NCBI GenBank assembly: GCA_964400675.1
Contig: CAYNVO010000001.1
Location: 1 to 64,000, forward strand
Direction of reading: 5' to 3'
DNA length: 64,000 bases
Source of the DNA: 9FT-COMBO-48-23 sp964400675
Lineage (GTDB): Bacteria > Chloroflexota > Dehalococcoidia > GIF9 > UBA5629
Each line of letters begins with the position of its first letter. Position 1 is the stretch's first letter. The position numbers and the translations under genes are program-made. This document shows, piece by piece, positions 38,920 to 48,473 of the stretch. The notes under the pieces are model-generated. The model made no database searches and was not told the origin of the DNA. It worked only from the letters and a program-made list of their open reading frames with translations.

Positions 38920-39916
38920 TCCTAAACGAGAGGTCGTTCAGAGCAAGGGAGGAAGGATCGGAATGGCCTTACTCCTAATCGTGTTTTTTTTGGCAATCTT
39001 TGCACCTCTCCTTTCCGCCTATGAACCGCTGGCGCAGACCACACAAATATTCGAAGCACCATCTTGGGACCATCCTTTGGGAACCAACCACGTCGGTCAG
39101 GACATCTGGAGCCAGCTCGTTTATGCAGCACGTACATCGCTGCTGGTAGGATTGATGGTGGCGGTTTTATCTACCGCTTTAGCTGCATTAATTGGCACTT
39201 CGGCCGCGCTAATCGGCGGTACCTATGACCGCATAGTCATGCGGTTAGTCGATGCGTTTATCATTATACCGATAATCATCCTGCTTATTCTCCTCTCAAT
39301 ATATTTTAATCCGAACCTTAGCGGCGGATCTCTCATCGTCACAGAGGTCTTGATTATTATGTCTGTGGTCGCTATATCGTTCTATACAGTGCGCAATCTG
39401 GGATGGATGGGAACATTTATAATCCTTCCTGTAATTGCCCTGGTCTTATTATCTCGCGATATTATTCCAAGCACCGGTGGTTTGATAATCATACTGTCGC
39501 TGCTCTGCTGGCAGGGCGGAGCTAGAGTGGTTCGTGCCCAGGCGCTATCTCTAAAAGAAAATACCTATATTTCAGCATCTCGGGGATTTGGCGCCAGTAT
39601 ATGGTACATAATGCGACGCCATATCATCCCTGACCTGGGCCCGATATTGGTGGCAGACTTTGTATTCTGTGTGCGCCGCGCTGTGTTCCTTCAGGCCGGT
39701 CTGGCTTTTATAGGTATCGGTGATCCCAACATAGTGAGCTGGGGGAGCATGATCAGTGATGCCCGTGAATGGATATTTCTGGATGTATGGCGCTGGTGGC
39801 TTCTGCCAGCCGGGATAGCTCTTTCCATGACGATCGTGGCTATTACATTAATCGGCTATTCATTGGAACCTGCGCTGGACCCTAGACTTAAAGGTGAAAT
39901 CAGTGCTCAAAATTGA
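38909..39916 (+). CDS. ABC transporter permease, DppC/NikC type
   Basis: This 335-residue permease carries the N-terminal extension typical of OppC (about 1-50 with one membrane segment), then the conserved HPLGTNHVGQDIWSQLVYAARTSLLVG and an EAA loop (SLKENTYISASRGFGA). It is about 50 residues longer than the usual 280-300, with an additional hydrophobic segment around 150-195 (VAISFYTVRNL, FIILPVIALVLL). Start ATG overlaps the end of the first permease; its own end overlaps the ATPase gene by 23 bases. Confidence 0.92.
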   Translation: MHVDPKREVVQSKGGRIGMALLLIVFFLAIFAPLLSAYEPLAQTTQIFEAPSWDHPLGTNHVGQDIWSQLVYAARTSLLVGLMVAVLSTALAALIGTSAALIGGTYDRIVMRLVDAFIIIPIIILLILLSIYFNPNLSGGSLIVTEVLIIMSVVAISFYTVRNLGWMGTFIILPVIALVLLSRDIIPSTGGLIIILSLLCWQGGARVVRAQALSLKENTYISASRGFGASIWYIMRRHIIPDLGPILVADFVFCVRRAVFLQAGLAFIGIGDPNIVSWGSMISDAREWIFLDVWRWWLLPAGIALSMTIVAITLIGYSLEPALDPRLKGEISAQN

Positions 39917-41600
39917 AGAGCTAAAGGTAAGCTTTGGGAGCGAGCGTGTTCTGCAGGGAATAGACCTCGAAGTGCAGACGGGCGAGTGTATTGCTATTGT
40001 GGGTGAGTCAGGCGCCGGCAAGACGACGCTGGGACTCAGCACTATGGGCCTTCTAAACGGGACTGTCAGCGGTAGAATCTTTTTGGGGGATACGGAAATA
40101 CTTGCTCTCCCGGATGAAGAGATGCGCTATATTCGCTGGAATCGTGTGGCTATGGCATTCCAGAGTGCCCAGAACCGGTTAAATCCGACCCACCGGATTT
40201 TGGACCAGGTAGCAGAGCCTATGATTGCTCACCGACATGGCGACAAAGCACAGGCTAAAGAAAGAGCGGCAGAGATATTGAAAGAAGCCGGGCTGGCACC
40301 GGCCAAGTTTCATCATCACCCGTATCAACTGAGCGCCGGCGAACAGCAGCGAGTACTTATCGCCATGGCACTTATTAACGACCCCGAGATATTAATCCTC
40401 GATGAGCCCATATCCTCATTAGATGCCGGCTCCCGCGTAGATATGATAGCATTTCTAAAAAGGGCTATCACGAGTCGTACTGTACTGGTAATGACTCACG
40501 ATATTTCGACTGCTGCTAGGCTTGCCTCTCGAGTAGCGACCCTGTATTGTGGGCGTATCGTCGAACTGGGGGCGACCCGTGTGGTGCTCTCACATCCGCG
40601 TCATCCTTACACGCGTGCCTTGCTTCGCTCATATCCCAACATGACCACTACGAAGGACCTGCAGGGCATTAAGGGGCGGATGGACCGACAAGTAACAGGG
40701 TGTGCCTTTCATCCACGCTGCACGCAGGCTATACCGATATGCCAGAAGCAGATACCGGCTCTTAAAAAACACGACGGATGGCTGGTCGCCTGTCATCGAG
40801 GGGGTATTATTCCTGCACTCTCGGTAAATAAGTTGAGCAAATCTTTCGGACAGTTGAAAGCTGTGGCTGGAGTGAGCCTCACACTGGAACATGGAGAAAC
40901 GCTGGCGCTGGTGGGACAGAGCGGTTGCGGCAAGACTACACTGGCGCGCATGCTCGCAGGGATTCTTAAGCCCGATAAGGGGTATATACAGCTTGAAGAA
41001 GGGAAATCCGAACAGGAATCGAAGGATTACCATCGAGCGGTTCAGATGGTTTTCCAGAATCCAGGTGAGGCCTTGAGTCATCGGCTGACGGTGATAGAAT
41101 CAGTCCGGGAACCGCTGGAGATCCAGGGTGTTGGTACCAAGGTAGAGCGTGATAAGGTAGCTAGAAGGGTCATCGAAGAGGTAGAATTGCCAAACACGGA
41201 TAAATTTCTTAACGAATATCCTCACCATCTTAGCGGTGGTGAATTGCAGCGGGTCAACATCGCTAGGGCGCTGGTGTTGAATCCCCAAGTTTTAATCGCT
41301 GACGAGCCAACCTCGTTTCTCGATTCAAGCATACAAGCGAAAGTGCTCAAACTATTGATGAACCTCCAAGAAAACCGAGGCCTGAGTATGCTTTTCATTA
41401 CGCACGATATTGCGGTCGCACGTAAGATCAGCGACCGTATAGCGGTAATGCAGAATGGCAGGATTGTTGAGCAGGGTTCGACTAGCCAGGTTATAACCAG
41501 CCCCTCCCACTCTTACACGCGAAAATTGTTAAATGCGGCGGCTGAACTTCATTCAGGTGACGAAGATAAAACTATGCCCATATTTTCAAGTGAAACGTAG
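39894..41600 (+). CDS. Fused double ABC ATPase (DppD-DppF type)
   Basis: This 568-residue protein contains two complete ATPase domains. The first (about 1-255) has Walker A GESGAGKTT, signature LSAGEQQRV, Walker B ILILDEPIS. It is followed by the oligopeptide-type C-terminal segment with GCAFHPRCTQAIPIC (about 260-295), a motif that in family members binds an iron-sulfur cluster or zinc. The second (about 305-560) has GQSGCGKTT, LSGGELQRV, VLIADEPTS. In most bacteria these are separate DppD and DppF proteins. The GTG start at 39894 lies inside the permease gene; a second GTG is 3 codons later. Confidence 0.93.
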   Translation: MKSVLKIEELKVSFGSERVLQGIDLEVQTGECIAIVGESGAGKTTLGLSTMGLLNGTVSGRIFLGDTEILALPDEEMRYIRWNRVAMAFQSAQNRLNPTHRILDQVAEPMIAHRHGDKAQAKERAAEILKEAGLAPAKFHHHPYQLSAGEQQRVLIAMALINDPEILILDEPISSLDAGSRVDMIAFLKRAITSRTVLVMTHDISTAARLASRVATLYCGRIVELGATRVVLSHPRHPYTRALLRSYPNMTTTKDLQGIKGRMDRQVTGCAFHPRCTQAIPICQKQIPALKKHDGWLVACHRGGIIPALSVNKLSKSFGQLKAVAGVSLTLEHGETLALVGQSGCGKTTLARMLAGILKPDKGYIQLEEGKSEQESKDYHRAVQMVFQNPGEALSHRLTVIESVREPLEIQGVGTKVERDKVARRVIEEVELPNTDKFLNEYPHHLSGGELQRVNIARALVLNPQVLIADEPTSFLDSSIQAKVLKLLMNLQENRGLSMLFITHDIAVARKISDRIAVMQNGRIVEQGSTSQVITSPSHSYTRKLLNAAAELHSGDEDKTMPIFSSET

Positions 41601-41634
41601 AATAAAATAACAATTTGAAACAAGGAGAACTGAC

Positions 41635-42199
41635 ATGGAACTAAAACCAGAGATGTTTAAAAAAATGTTGCCGTTACCCGTAACCGTGATTACTACCATC
41701 GGTGCCAGCGGTATAGCCAACGCAGCACCGTATAGTTGTGTAATGCCCATACTTAGGCCGCTTGACCTTATAACCATGGCCTCAGCGCTTCCTCGGGACA
41801 CATTACGAAATATACGGGAAACAAGAGAGTTCGTTGTAAACGTAATAGGTAGGCCCAAGTTCAAAGAGGCCATGCTGACAGCCAGGAATTACCCAGCTGA
41901 TGTAAATGAGCTGGAAGCGGTCGGACTTAAATCTATTCCATCAAAGAAGACCACCCCACCACGAATCACGAATAAAGGATGCGCTGGGATGGATTGAAGC
42001 AGTAATGGACGAGGAGATACTACGAGAGAAGTTTTCACTTATTATCGGCAAGGTTGTTTGCGCTGAGATAAACGACAAGTTTTTAGAAAATGAGCGCCTC
42101 AAGGAATTACCTGCCATCATGTTGAGCCCGGATTATCGAGTTGTCGGAGAGACTATTATTGGAAATGTGGGAGAAACGGTCAAATTGTTTCTTCCCTAG
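41635..42199 (+). pseudogene. Flavin reductase (FMN-binding split barrel), frameshifted
   Basis: The gene begins at an ATG behind AAGGAGAACTGAC and encodes an FMN-binding split-barrel domain (TVITTIGASGIANAAPYSCVM, LPRDTLRNI, EFVVNVIG), of the flavin-reductase/DIM6-NTAB family. The frame breaks near residue 110: CACGAAT at 41960-41966 is repeated exactly at 41967-41973. Removing one copy joins the two frames as PPRIKDALGW and gives about 185 residues, the usual family length. The break may be a real mutation, reversible slippage, or an assembly error. The second half (41974-42199) keeps good coding sequence (IGKVVCAEIND), so decay must be recent. The neighbours are the ABC transporter genes. 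Confidence 0.85.
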
Positions 42200-42299
42200 T
42201 TTCAACCGATACTAGTGTGTACTGGTATTCTCAATTATGACTGTTATAAAGTCAAATAGATTGCCGACTTACAATTATGACAAACGCTGGGCTATATGA

Positions 42300-42349
42300 T
42301 GAGGCGGAAAGCCAGGGCAAAAGTTCTTCTTTCCGTTCAGTAAGCCTCA
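42300..42349. other. Nested hairpin in gap before methyltransferase gene
   Basis: TGAGGC (42300-42305) pairs with GCCTCA (42344-42349), and inside CGGAAAG (42305-42311) pairs with CTTTCCG (42329-42335). It may be a terminator-like or leader structure, or a small RNA. No T tract follows, so it is not a standard intrinsic terminator. Confidence 0.3.
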
Positions 42350-42457
42350 CCATTCAGATAATGTTGTTATTTAATCTATTCCTTGCTCCGTGCAGATACT
42401 TCAGGGATTTACCAGATGTTGATATAATATTTTGAGCTGTTTTTAAGGATGGGATAA

Positions 42458-43222
42458 ATGAGCCAAGAAGATGCCAGGAAAGCGAATTACGGCAACTGGA
42501 TTTCAAACTGGTTGCTCTATATGCCGGCTGCAACGGCATTATTTTTCTTAGGACTATCCGTGGTGTCCTATTTATTCATCATAGTAGCAGCTTTTTTCAT
42601 CATAATTTTTGCTTATTTTGTTTATGCACGTTTTAAATTCTCACCCGCTGGCGGAGATTTGCAGACGAAGATTCACGATTTGGTGCTGGACCACCTGAAA
42701 TGGGGTGGGGAAGGGAAGGCACTAGATATCGGCTGTGGGAACGCAGCCTTTGTGATTAAGCTGGCTAAGAAATACCCGCAAGCTCTGGTCATCTGGATTG
42801 ATTACTGGGGAGGGACATGGGGATATTCAAAAGAGGCTTGCGAAAATAATGCGGAGATTGAAGGCGTAGCAGACCAGGTAGATTTCAGGAAGGCCAGCGC
42901 TTCATCATTACCTTTCGAGGATAATTATTTTGATGCAGTTGTCAGCAATTTTGTATTCCATGAAGTAAAGGATGCCAGGGATAAAAGGGAGGTCATCAGG
43001 GAGGCATTGAGGGTGGTGAAAAAAGGCGGAGTTTTCTCTTTTCAGGATTTATTTCTGGTCAAAAGTATATATGGTGAAGCTGAAGATTTACTGGCAAACA
43101 TCCGTAGCTGGGGTATCCGGAACGTAAAATTCGTGAACACCAGCACCAGCGACTTCATTCCCAGATTGTTGAAGCTACCATTCATGGTCGGCTCCATAGG
43201 AATCATCTACGGAACGAAATAG
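42458..43222 (+). CDS. Membrane-anchored SAM-dependent methyltransferase
   Basis: This 254-residue protein has two N-terminal membrane helices (about 20-60), then a class I methyltransferase domain with the SAM loop LDIGCGNAAFVIKLA, the acidic WIDYWGG, DFRKASASSLPFEDNYFDAVVSNFVFHE and a final KKGGVFSFQD. The domain thus faces the cytoplasm. Substrate unknown; lipid or quinone methylation is a guess from the anchoring. The ATG at 42458 follows GGATGGGATAA, and TATAAT occurs upstream at about 42424-42429. Confidence 0.85.
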   Translation: MSQEDARKANYGNWISNWLLYMPAATALFFLGLSVVSYLFIIVAAFFIIIFAYFVYARFKFSPAGGDLQTKIHDLVLDHLKWGGEGKALDIGCGNAAFVIKLAKKYPQALVIWIDYWGGTWGYSKEACENNAEIEGVADQVDFRKASASSLPFEDNYFDAVVSNFVFHEVKDARDKREVIREALRVVKKGGVFSFQDLFLVKSIYGEAEDLLANIRSWGIRNVKFVNTSTSDFIPRLLKLPFMVGSIGIIYGTK

Positions 43223-43386
43223 CAATTGTTGCAAAGCCGGAATTAGTCCCCTTTTCTCAAACAGTACTTTGGGAAGTGTTCACATTGCCCCACCGCTTAT
43301 TACATTCACCGACTTTGCAAGTGCTCAGGAGGGACCAATTATAGTATAATCCTTCTTGGAAGTAGATAAACACAGGAGGGAGTCAG

Positions 43387-44769
43387 ATGAGAGCACTACC
43401 GAAAATATTCTACACAGCACTCTGTTTACTGGTACTCATCAGCGTAGTTGCCTGTTCGGCTGGCAGGGAAGTCGAGCCGAAATTCAATTACGAGTCCGAC
43501 GCCGCCTTGCGCACGCTCCTGGAAGCAGCCCCGGATTATCCTGAGACAAGCTTCATTGTTTTCAGCGACCCGCACACATATGACCCGGCGCTGGGTACTG
43601 AGGGGCAGGCATTCGAAGACTACCTGGCGGATGACCGGAAGCTTCTGAGGGAAAGCACGGAAATCATGGAGGCGGCTGTTGCTGCGATAATAGACGAAGA
43701 GGCTGGATTGGTTTTTGTTCCAGGAGATTTAACAAAAGATGGTGAGCGAGTCTCGCACGAGCTGGTGGCTGGCTATTTGAGCCAGTTGGAAGCCGGTGGG
43801 AAACAGGTATACGTGGTGCCGGGCAATCACGATATTAAAAACGGTCACTCGTTCAGGTACATTGGCGATAGAACTGAACGAGTGCCCAACATAACGCCGG
43901 CAGAGTTCGCTCAGATTTACGATGAATTCGGATATAAGGAAGCGCTTTACCGCGACCCCGCTTCGCTAAGTTATGTAGCCGAGCCGCAAGCCGGGCTGTG
44001 GCTGTTTGCCCTGGACTCCTGCCTTTACCGGGAGAATGTTGAGGATGAAGAACCCATCACTGACGGCAAATTCAGCGCTGCTACTCTGGAGTGGATTGAA
44101 GAGATGCTGGAGAAAGCCGCCAGAGAGAATAAGGCGGTTATCGTGATGATGCATCATGGCATCGTTGAGCACTACGTCGGGCAGGAGAAGAACTTTGGCG
44201 AATACGTGTTGGATGATTATTCTGCGGTCTCGAAGTTGCTGGCGATGTACAATGCGCGCCTAGTTTTTACCGGTCATTATCATGCGCAGGATATAACTGT
44301 GGTGCGCTGGCCAGAAACGAATAAATTCGTCTACGATATTGAAACCGGCTCTATGGTAACCTATCCCACTCCTTACCGTATCGTAAGCATAGATGCCGCA
44401 CAAAAAGCTGCGGTGCAGACCAGAAACGTGGAATCGATAAGCTCACATCCTGATGATTTTCAGGAATATGCCAGGGCGTATGTGCAGAGCGGCATAAAGG
44501 GCATCGCCACCCGCACTATAATGGGTTACAAAGTTGACCAGGCTGAAGCGGAGAAACTCGCCGAGGAGGTTGCCCAGGCTTTCTTAGCCCACTACGCAGG
44601 TGACGAATATCTTCCACCGGGCCAGGAGGTTATGCAGACCAAGGGGCTGAGCATACCCGGCCGGGTTGTGGTTATTTTCCGCAAGGACCTGGTTACCGGC
44701 TTGTGGAACGACCTTGAGCCGCCCGACAACAACGTCACTATAGATTTAAAAACAGGCAGATGGCAGTAA
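43387..44769 (+). CDS. Lipoprotein calcineurin-like metallophosphoesterase
   Basis: The 460-residue protein starts behind CAGGAGGGAGTCAG. The lipoprotein signal ends ISVVACS (Cys near 23). The binuclear metal site follows in order: FSDPHTYD, PGDLTKDGE, PGNHD, MMHHGIVEHY, FTGHYHAQD. These are the five blocks of calcineurin-like phosphoesterases. It should act outside the membrane on a phosphate ester or diester; the natural substrate is not determined. The gap upstream holds a TATAAT at 43345-43350. It is convergent with the membrane protein gene at 44783-45340. Confidence 0.9.
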   Translation: MRALPKIFYTALCLLVLISVVACSAGREVEPKFNYESDAALRTLLEAAPDYPETSFIVFSDPHTYDPALGTEGQAFEDYLADDRKLLRESTEIMEAAVAAIIDEEAGLVFVPGDLTKDGERVSHELVAGYLSQLEAGGKQVYVVPGNHDIKNGHSFRYIGDRTERVPNITPAEFAQIYDEFGYKEALYRDPASLSYVAEPQAGLWLFALDSCLYRENVEDEEPITDGKFSAATLEWIEEMLEKAARENKAVIVMMHHGIVEHYVGQEKNFGEYVLDDYSAVSKLLAMYNARLVFTGHYHAQDITVVRWPETNKFVYDIETGSMVTYPTPYRIVSIDAAQKAAVQTRNVESISSHPDDFQEYARAYVQSGIKGIATRTIMGYKVDQAEAEKLAEEVAQAFLAHYAGDEYLPPGQEVMQTKGLSIPGRVVVIFRKDLVTGLWNDLEPPDNNVTIDLKTGRWQ

Positions 44770-44783
44770 AAATACTGTGTTTT
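44764..44783 (+). terminator. Weak hairpin terminator
   Basis: CAGTA (44764-44768) and TACTG (44773-44777) form a short stem followed by TGTTTTT, overlapping the stop codon of the phosphoesterase gene. The stem is only 5 bp, so termination efficiency is uncertain. Confidence 0.35.
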
Positions 44784-45340
44784 TAAGCTTTTGAACTGCG
44801 CAGTCTGAAGCCGAGGATTATAAGCACTATGCCGACTATTATAGCGTAAGCCCCGATGAACCATATCACCGCAATAATGCCAGCTATGGGACGTATCAGC
44901 AGCAGTATGCCCAGAATTATTGAAAGGATACCGCTTACGGCAAATAGCCATTTGGCGCCCGTTTCCTTGACGGCGCTGAAAGCAAAACTTAACTCCATTA
45001 CGCCGGCTATCAGTGCCCAGGCTCCTATGAGTAACACCAATGCTATCTCTGTAATGGCGGGCCAGAAAAAGGTAACAATGCCGACAATGATGCCGAGAAT
45101 ACCTCGGACGAATAGCCAGGCGCGCTGCCCTGCCCCAGCCTTGTAGTTAATCGCAGCCACCAGCGTGAATATGCCATCTACGAAAGCATAGGCACCGAAG
45201 AATATGGCAAATAAGAACAGACTGACCGCTGGCCAGGCGAGTAGCAAGATGCCGAATAGCAAGGCTATGAGCCCCCGCACCGCTATTTGCCACCAGTGCT
45301 TTTTATCAACCGGGAAAAACTGACCTATAGTTTCGCTCAT
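44783..45340 (-). CDS. HdeD/DUF308-family membrane protein
   Basis: This 185-residue protein with six predicted membrane helices has the family repeat pattern (GILLLAWPAVSL, ILGIIVGIVTFFWP, LSIILGILLLIRP, each after a Gly-Ile-rich helix). HdeD is linked to acid resistance in E. coli, but most DUF308 proteins have no known role. Start after GGGAGGTGACAGC. It is transcribed convergently with the phosphoesterase gene and separated from the ligase gene by 110 bases. Confidence 0.9.
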   Translation of the reverse strand: MSETIGQFFPVDKKHWWQIAVRGLIALLFGILLLAWPAVSLFLFAIFFGAYAFVDGIFTLVAAINYKAGAGQRAWLFVRGILGIIVGIVTFFWPAITEIALVLLIGAWALIAGVMELSFAFSAVKETGAKWLFAVSGILSIILGILLLIRPIAGIIAVIWFIGAYAIIVGIVLIILGFRLRSSKA

Positions 45341-45449
45341 GCTGTCACCTCCCTAATCTCGCAATTGTATTTGGTTCGGTGATAGGTGTCAATAGGCGAC
45401 AGTGGTTGTGGGCATATATTTCATGGCAGATTAACCACAATGGTGATAG

Positions 45450-47024
45450 TCAGGCTAATTTTCTTAGCTCTCTTCTTAATATTTTGCCCACTGCGCTCTT
45501 CGGCAACGAGTCCATAAGCTTGATTGATTTGGGTCTTTTATAGGAGGGCAAATGCTTCTTGCAGAAATCTATGAGTTCCTTTTCACTGGCTGAGCCTGTG
45601 GTCTTGAGGACAACAAACGCTTTTACCTCTTCGCCGTAGACAGGGTCGGGAATGCCGATAACTCCGGCTTCCAGGACTTGAGGATGCTTGTGAAGGGCGC
45701 CCTCTACTTCCTTGGGGTAAACATTCTCTCCTCCCCGGATAATAAGGTCTTTCTTTCGCTCGGTGAGATAAATATAGCCATCTTCGTCGATATGCCCTAT
45801 GTCACCGGTATGAAGCCAGCCGTTCCAAAGCACTTTTGCTGTTTCCTCAGGGTTATTCCAGTAACCCTTCATAACGCATGGACCATTTATAACTATCTCT
45901 CCTGTATCTCCGGGAGGAAGTTCCCGGTCGTTCTGGTCAAATATCTTGATGGTGTTGCACTTCTGGTAGCATTTTCCAATCGAGCCATACTTGGGCGGTC
46001 GTCTTCCCGCTAAATTACCGCAATTGACAGTGGTGGCTTCAGTAAGCCCGTACCCTTCCCAGATATCAATACCGTACTTCTCCTTCCACATGCGAGCCAC
46101 CTCAAGTGGCATAGGCGCTGAACCACAGACACAGGTCTGCAGGGAGCTTAAATCATATTTATCTGCATGTGGGTGGTTAAGTAGCTGGATATACATTGTT
46201 GGCACACCGCGAAATTCGGTGACTTTAAATTGCTCTATGCACTTCATGGCTTCCTCGGCATCCCAACGCCTGAGTATGACTAGCTTTCCTCCAGTCAGGA
46301 ACTCAAGATTTACAGCGAATATACCGTAACCGTGGAACAGAGGCAGAGTTATTAGAGAGATGCGACTCCTGTCTACGCCAAAAACTTCTACATCTTGCTT
46401 ATTTTTCCTTCCCTTTAAGGTGACGCCCCTGTTATCCAGCAATACCAGCTCATAATATCCGGAAACGTGAGTGTACCAGTTATAATGTGTAAGCATCACG
46501 CCTTTTGGATTTCCTGTGGTACCGGCGGTGTAGAGGATGACAGCCAGGTCGTCATTGTCCGTGTCCTCCATTACCAGTGTATCCGGAGCCTGCTTGATAG
46601 TTTTGTCGTATGATATGGCATCCTGCGGAATTTCCTCTCCTATCAAGACCACGCTCTTTAGCATGGTCGCTTCTCGGCGGGCCTCTCTTATCACGTCAAT
46701 GTAATCTGTGCTGCTGATTAAGGCTACTATGCCGGCATCCTGATAGATGTAGGCAAGTTCGTGTGCGCGCAGCGACGGGTTTACCGGGACTAATATGGCA
46801 CCGATTTTGAAAGTGGCGAAAAATGCCTGTATCAACTGGGGACAGTTCAGCAACTGAACACCTACCCGGTCTCCCTTCTTAATCCCCAGGCTTTTTAGCG
46901 CATTGCCCAGCTTGTTAGCCATGTGATTCATTTCAAGGTTAGTATGCCACTGCCCCTCAAAGCAGGCAAATTCGTATTCGCCAAACCTTGCCGTGTTGTC
47001 TTCCATTAGCCTTGCCAGGTTCAT
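45450..47024 (-). CDS. Acyl-CoA/AMP-binding ligase
   Basis: The 524-residue ANL-superfamily enzyme contains LYTAGTTGNPKGVMLTH (P-loop), YGLTEATT, the GWLHTGDIG hinge, and the catalytic Lys of the C-terminal domain in PKSAVGKILRREL. It activates a carboxylic acid as acyl-adenylate and transfers it to CoA. The acid is probably medium- or long-chain, judging from overall similarity to fatty-acyl-CoA ligases, but this is not decisive. It follows a good ribosome site (AGAGGTGAAAA). The 4Fe-4S protein gene lies upstream. Confidence 0.93.
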   Translation of the reverse strand: MNLARLMEDNTARFGEYEFACFEGQWHTNLEMNHMANKLGNALKSLGIKKGDRVGVQLLNCPQLIQAFFATFKIGAILVPVNPSLRAHELAYIYQDAGIVALISSTDYIDVIREARREATMLKSVVLIGEEIPQDAISYDKTIKQAPDTLVMEDTDNDDLAVILYTAGTTGNPKGVMLTHYNWYTHVSGYYELVLLDNRGVTLKGRKNKQDVEVFGVDRSRISLITLPLFHGYGIFAVNLEFLTGGKLVILRRWDAEEAMKCIEQFKVTEFRGVPTMYIQLLNHPHADKYDLSSLQTCVCGSAPMPLEVARMWKEKYGIDIWEGYGLTEATTVNCGNLAGRRPPKYGSIGKCYQKCNTIKIFDQNDRELPPGDTGEIVINGPCVMKGYWNNPEETAKVLWNGWLHTGDIGHIDEDGYIYLTERKKDLIIRGGENVYPKEVEGALHKHPQVLEAGVIGIPDPVYGEEVKAFVVLKTTGSASEKELIDFCKKHLPSYKRPKSIKLMDSLPKSAVGKILRRELRKLA

Positions 47025-47195
47025 TTTTCACCTCTATTTATCATGTAGTGACTAATTTTATCAGAGCCTTGCCTCGATAAGCCACAAATGATATATAACA
47101 AAATTGTCTATATGGAAAGCCAAACAATTGTAGCAATACAAAATGGTATTGTGGAGTGGTATATACGCCTATATGGTCGGACAGGTTGCTCTGCT

Positions 47196-48251
47196 CTAGC
47201 TTTTCAGCGGTGATTTTTCTCTGCGCACCAGTTTCATGGCATCGGTTGGGCATACATACCTGCATATACCGCAGCCGATGCAGCGATTGGCGTCACGCAC
47301 TGCCAGATCGCCTTCCATTTTCAAGGCGTCCATCCAGCACCTGTCGATACAGGCACCGCAGCCAAGGCAGGCATCGTTATCTATGGTGATGACCCAGTCG
47401 GCGATGACGGCCTGACTGGGCACAGGGGCCCGTTTGACTCCCCTCAGTATAAAGCAGTGGCAGCCGCAGCAGTTACACAGTAGGTCGATATATCTATCGT
47501 GACTGTTGGCATAATTATGGACCAATCCGGCCTTCTCCGCCTCGTCTATTCTCTGTCTGGCCTCCTCCTTAGAAAGAAGGCGGACGAAGCCATGACTCTG
47601 GGCGAACTGTGCCGATGGGCCGAAAATCATGCATACGTTATCCTTGGGCTTGTCGCAAGGCCTGTCCAGCAGGTCGCCCTGATGCCTGCAGACGCAGGTT
47701 CCGGCGGCGATACACTCCGTCTTATCTATAAGTTTCATCACCTCGTCGTAAGGCAGAATCGTGGGAAGGTCATGTATTTCCTCCTCAACGGAGACTCTTC
47801 TGGTCGCAACAGTCTTGATGCTGGAAGTTGGTGGGGGCGGGCTTGTCATCATCAGGCTCTTCAGCGCCTTGGCATAGTTTTTCAACAATTGTGCCAAACG
47901 CTTGGTGCGCTCATCCACCTGACCGTGCATGAACTGCAACTCGATGATTCCCGGGACGAGTGGCATGAACTCATATAATCTCTTGCCATGGCTCTCTTTA
48001 ATGCGCACCAGACCTTTGTCTGCCATCTCCTCCAGTTGCTTTCTTAGCTGAGCGACATCAGCCACTTTTATCTTGCTGCCCAGCTCTTCAGCCGTCACTG
48101 GGTCTATAGGCATGTTTGAAGCAATCTCTGCCTGCTCTGGCGTAAAAAGCTCTCTAGCAAAAGCATAGAACTCATCGCAAGGTATGGATGGATATGTCAT
48201 GCTGCGGGCATTGAGTGCATCAGCTAGTTTCTTATATACCTCTTCTGTCAT
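47196..48251 (-). CDS. Ferredoxin-type 4Fe-4S protein with N-terminal winged-helix-like part
   Basis: The 351-residue protein ends with two [4Fe-4S] motifs, CLGCGACIDRC and CIGCGICRYVC (about 285-340). A Cys-rich CNCCGCHC block (about 245-255) and CVCRHQG (about 190) may ligate a third cluster. The N-terminal 120 residues have a helix-turn-helix-like run (TAEELGSKIKVADVAQLRKQLEEMADKGL), as in related proteins annotated as 4Fe-4S-binding oxidoreductase-associated proteins. Role unknown: electron transfer in a co-expressed oxidation, perhaps connected to the ligase downstream, is possible. Confidence 0.85.
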   Translation of the reverse strand: MTEEVYKKLADALNARSMTYPSIPCDEFYAFARELFTPEQAEIASNMPIDPVTAEELGSKIKVADVAQLRKQLEEMADKGLVRIKESHGKRLYEFMPLVPGIIELQFMHGQVDERTKRLAQLLKNYAKALKSLMMTSPPPPTSSIKTVATRRVSVEEEIHDLPTILPYDEVMKLIDKTECIAAGTCVCRHQGDLLDRPCDKPKDNVCMIFGPSAQFAQSHGFVRLLSKEEARQRIDEAEKAGLVHNYANSHDRYIDLLCNCCGCHCFILRGVKRAPVPSQAVIADWVITIDNDACLGCGACIDRCWMDALKMEGDLAVRDANRCIGCGICRYVCPTDAMKLVRREKSPLKS

Positions 48252-48473
48252 ATCGTTTTTCCTCTTTTAATATTTGGTGCTCACGTAATTTGTGCACACT
48301 CTTTTTGAGGGCATTATATGTTAGGGAAAAAGGCGGGTCAAGGTAGTATTTTGTTGTTGACATAACATGTATTCTTGAGTATCAGGATATTGCATTCTTT
48401 CTCTAGTTATTCTATATTGTTGCAATTAAGCAGGAGCATCTGTTAGCTAATTGTTTATTTCTGGCAGCTTTTT

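Noticed and set aside
47041..47265. Minus-strand frame between the ligase and 4Fe-4S protein genes
   Set aside because: It overlaps the conserved cysteine region of the 4Fe-4S protein in another frame and has no ribosome site.
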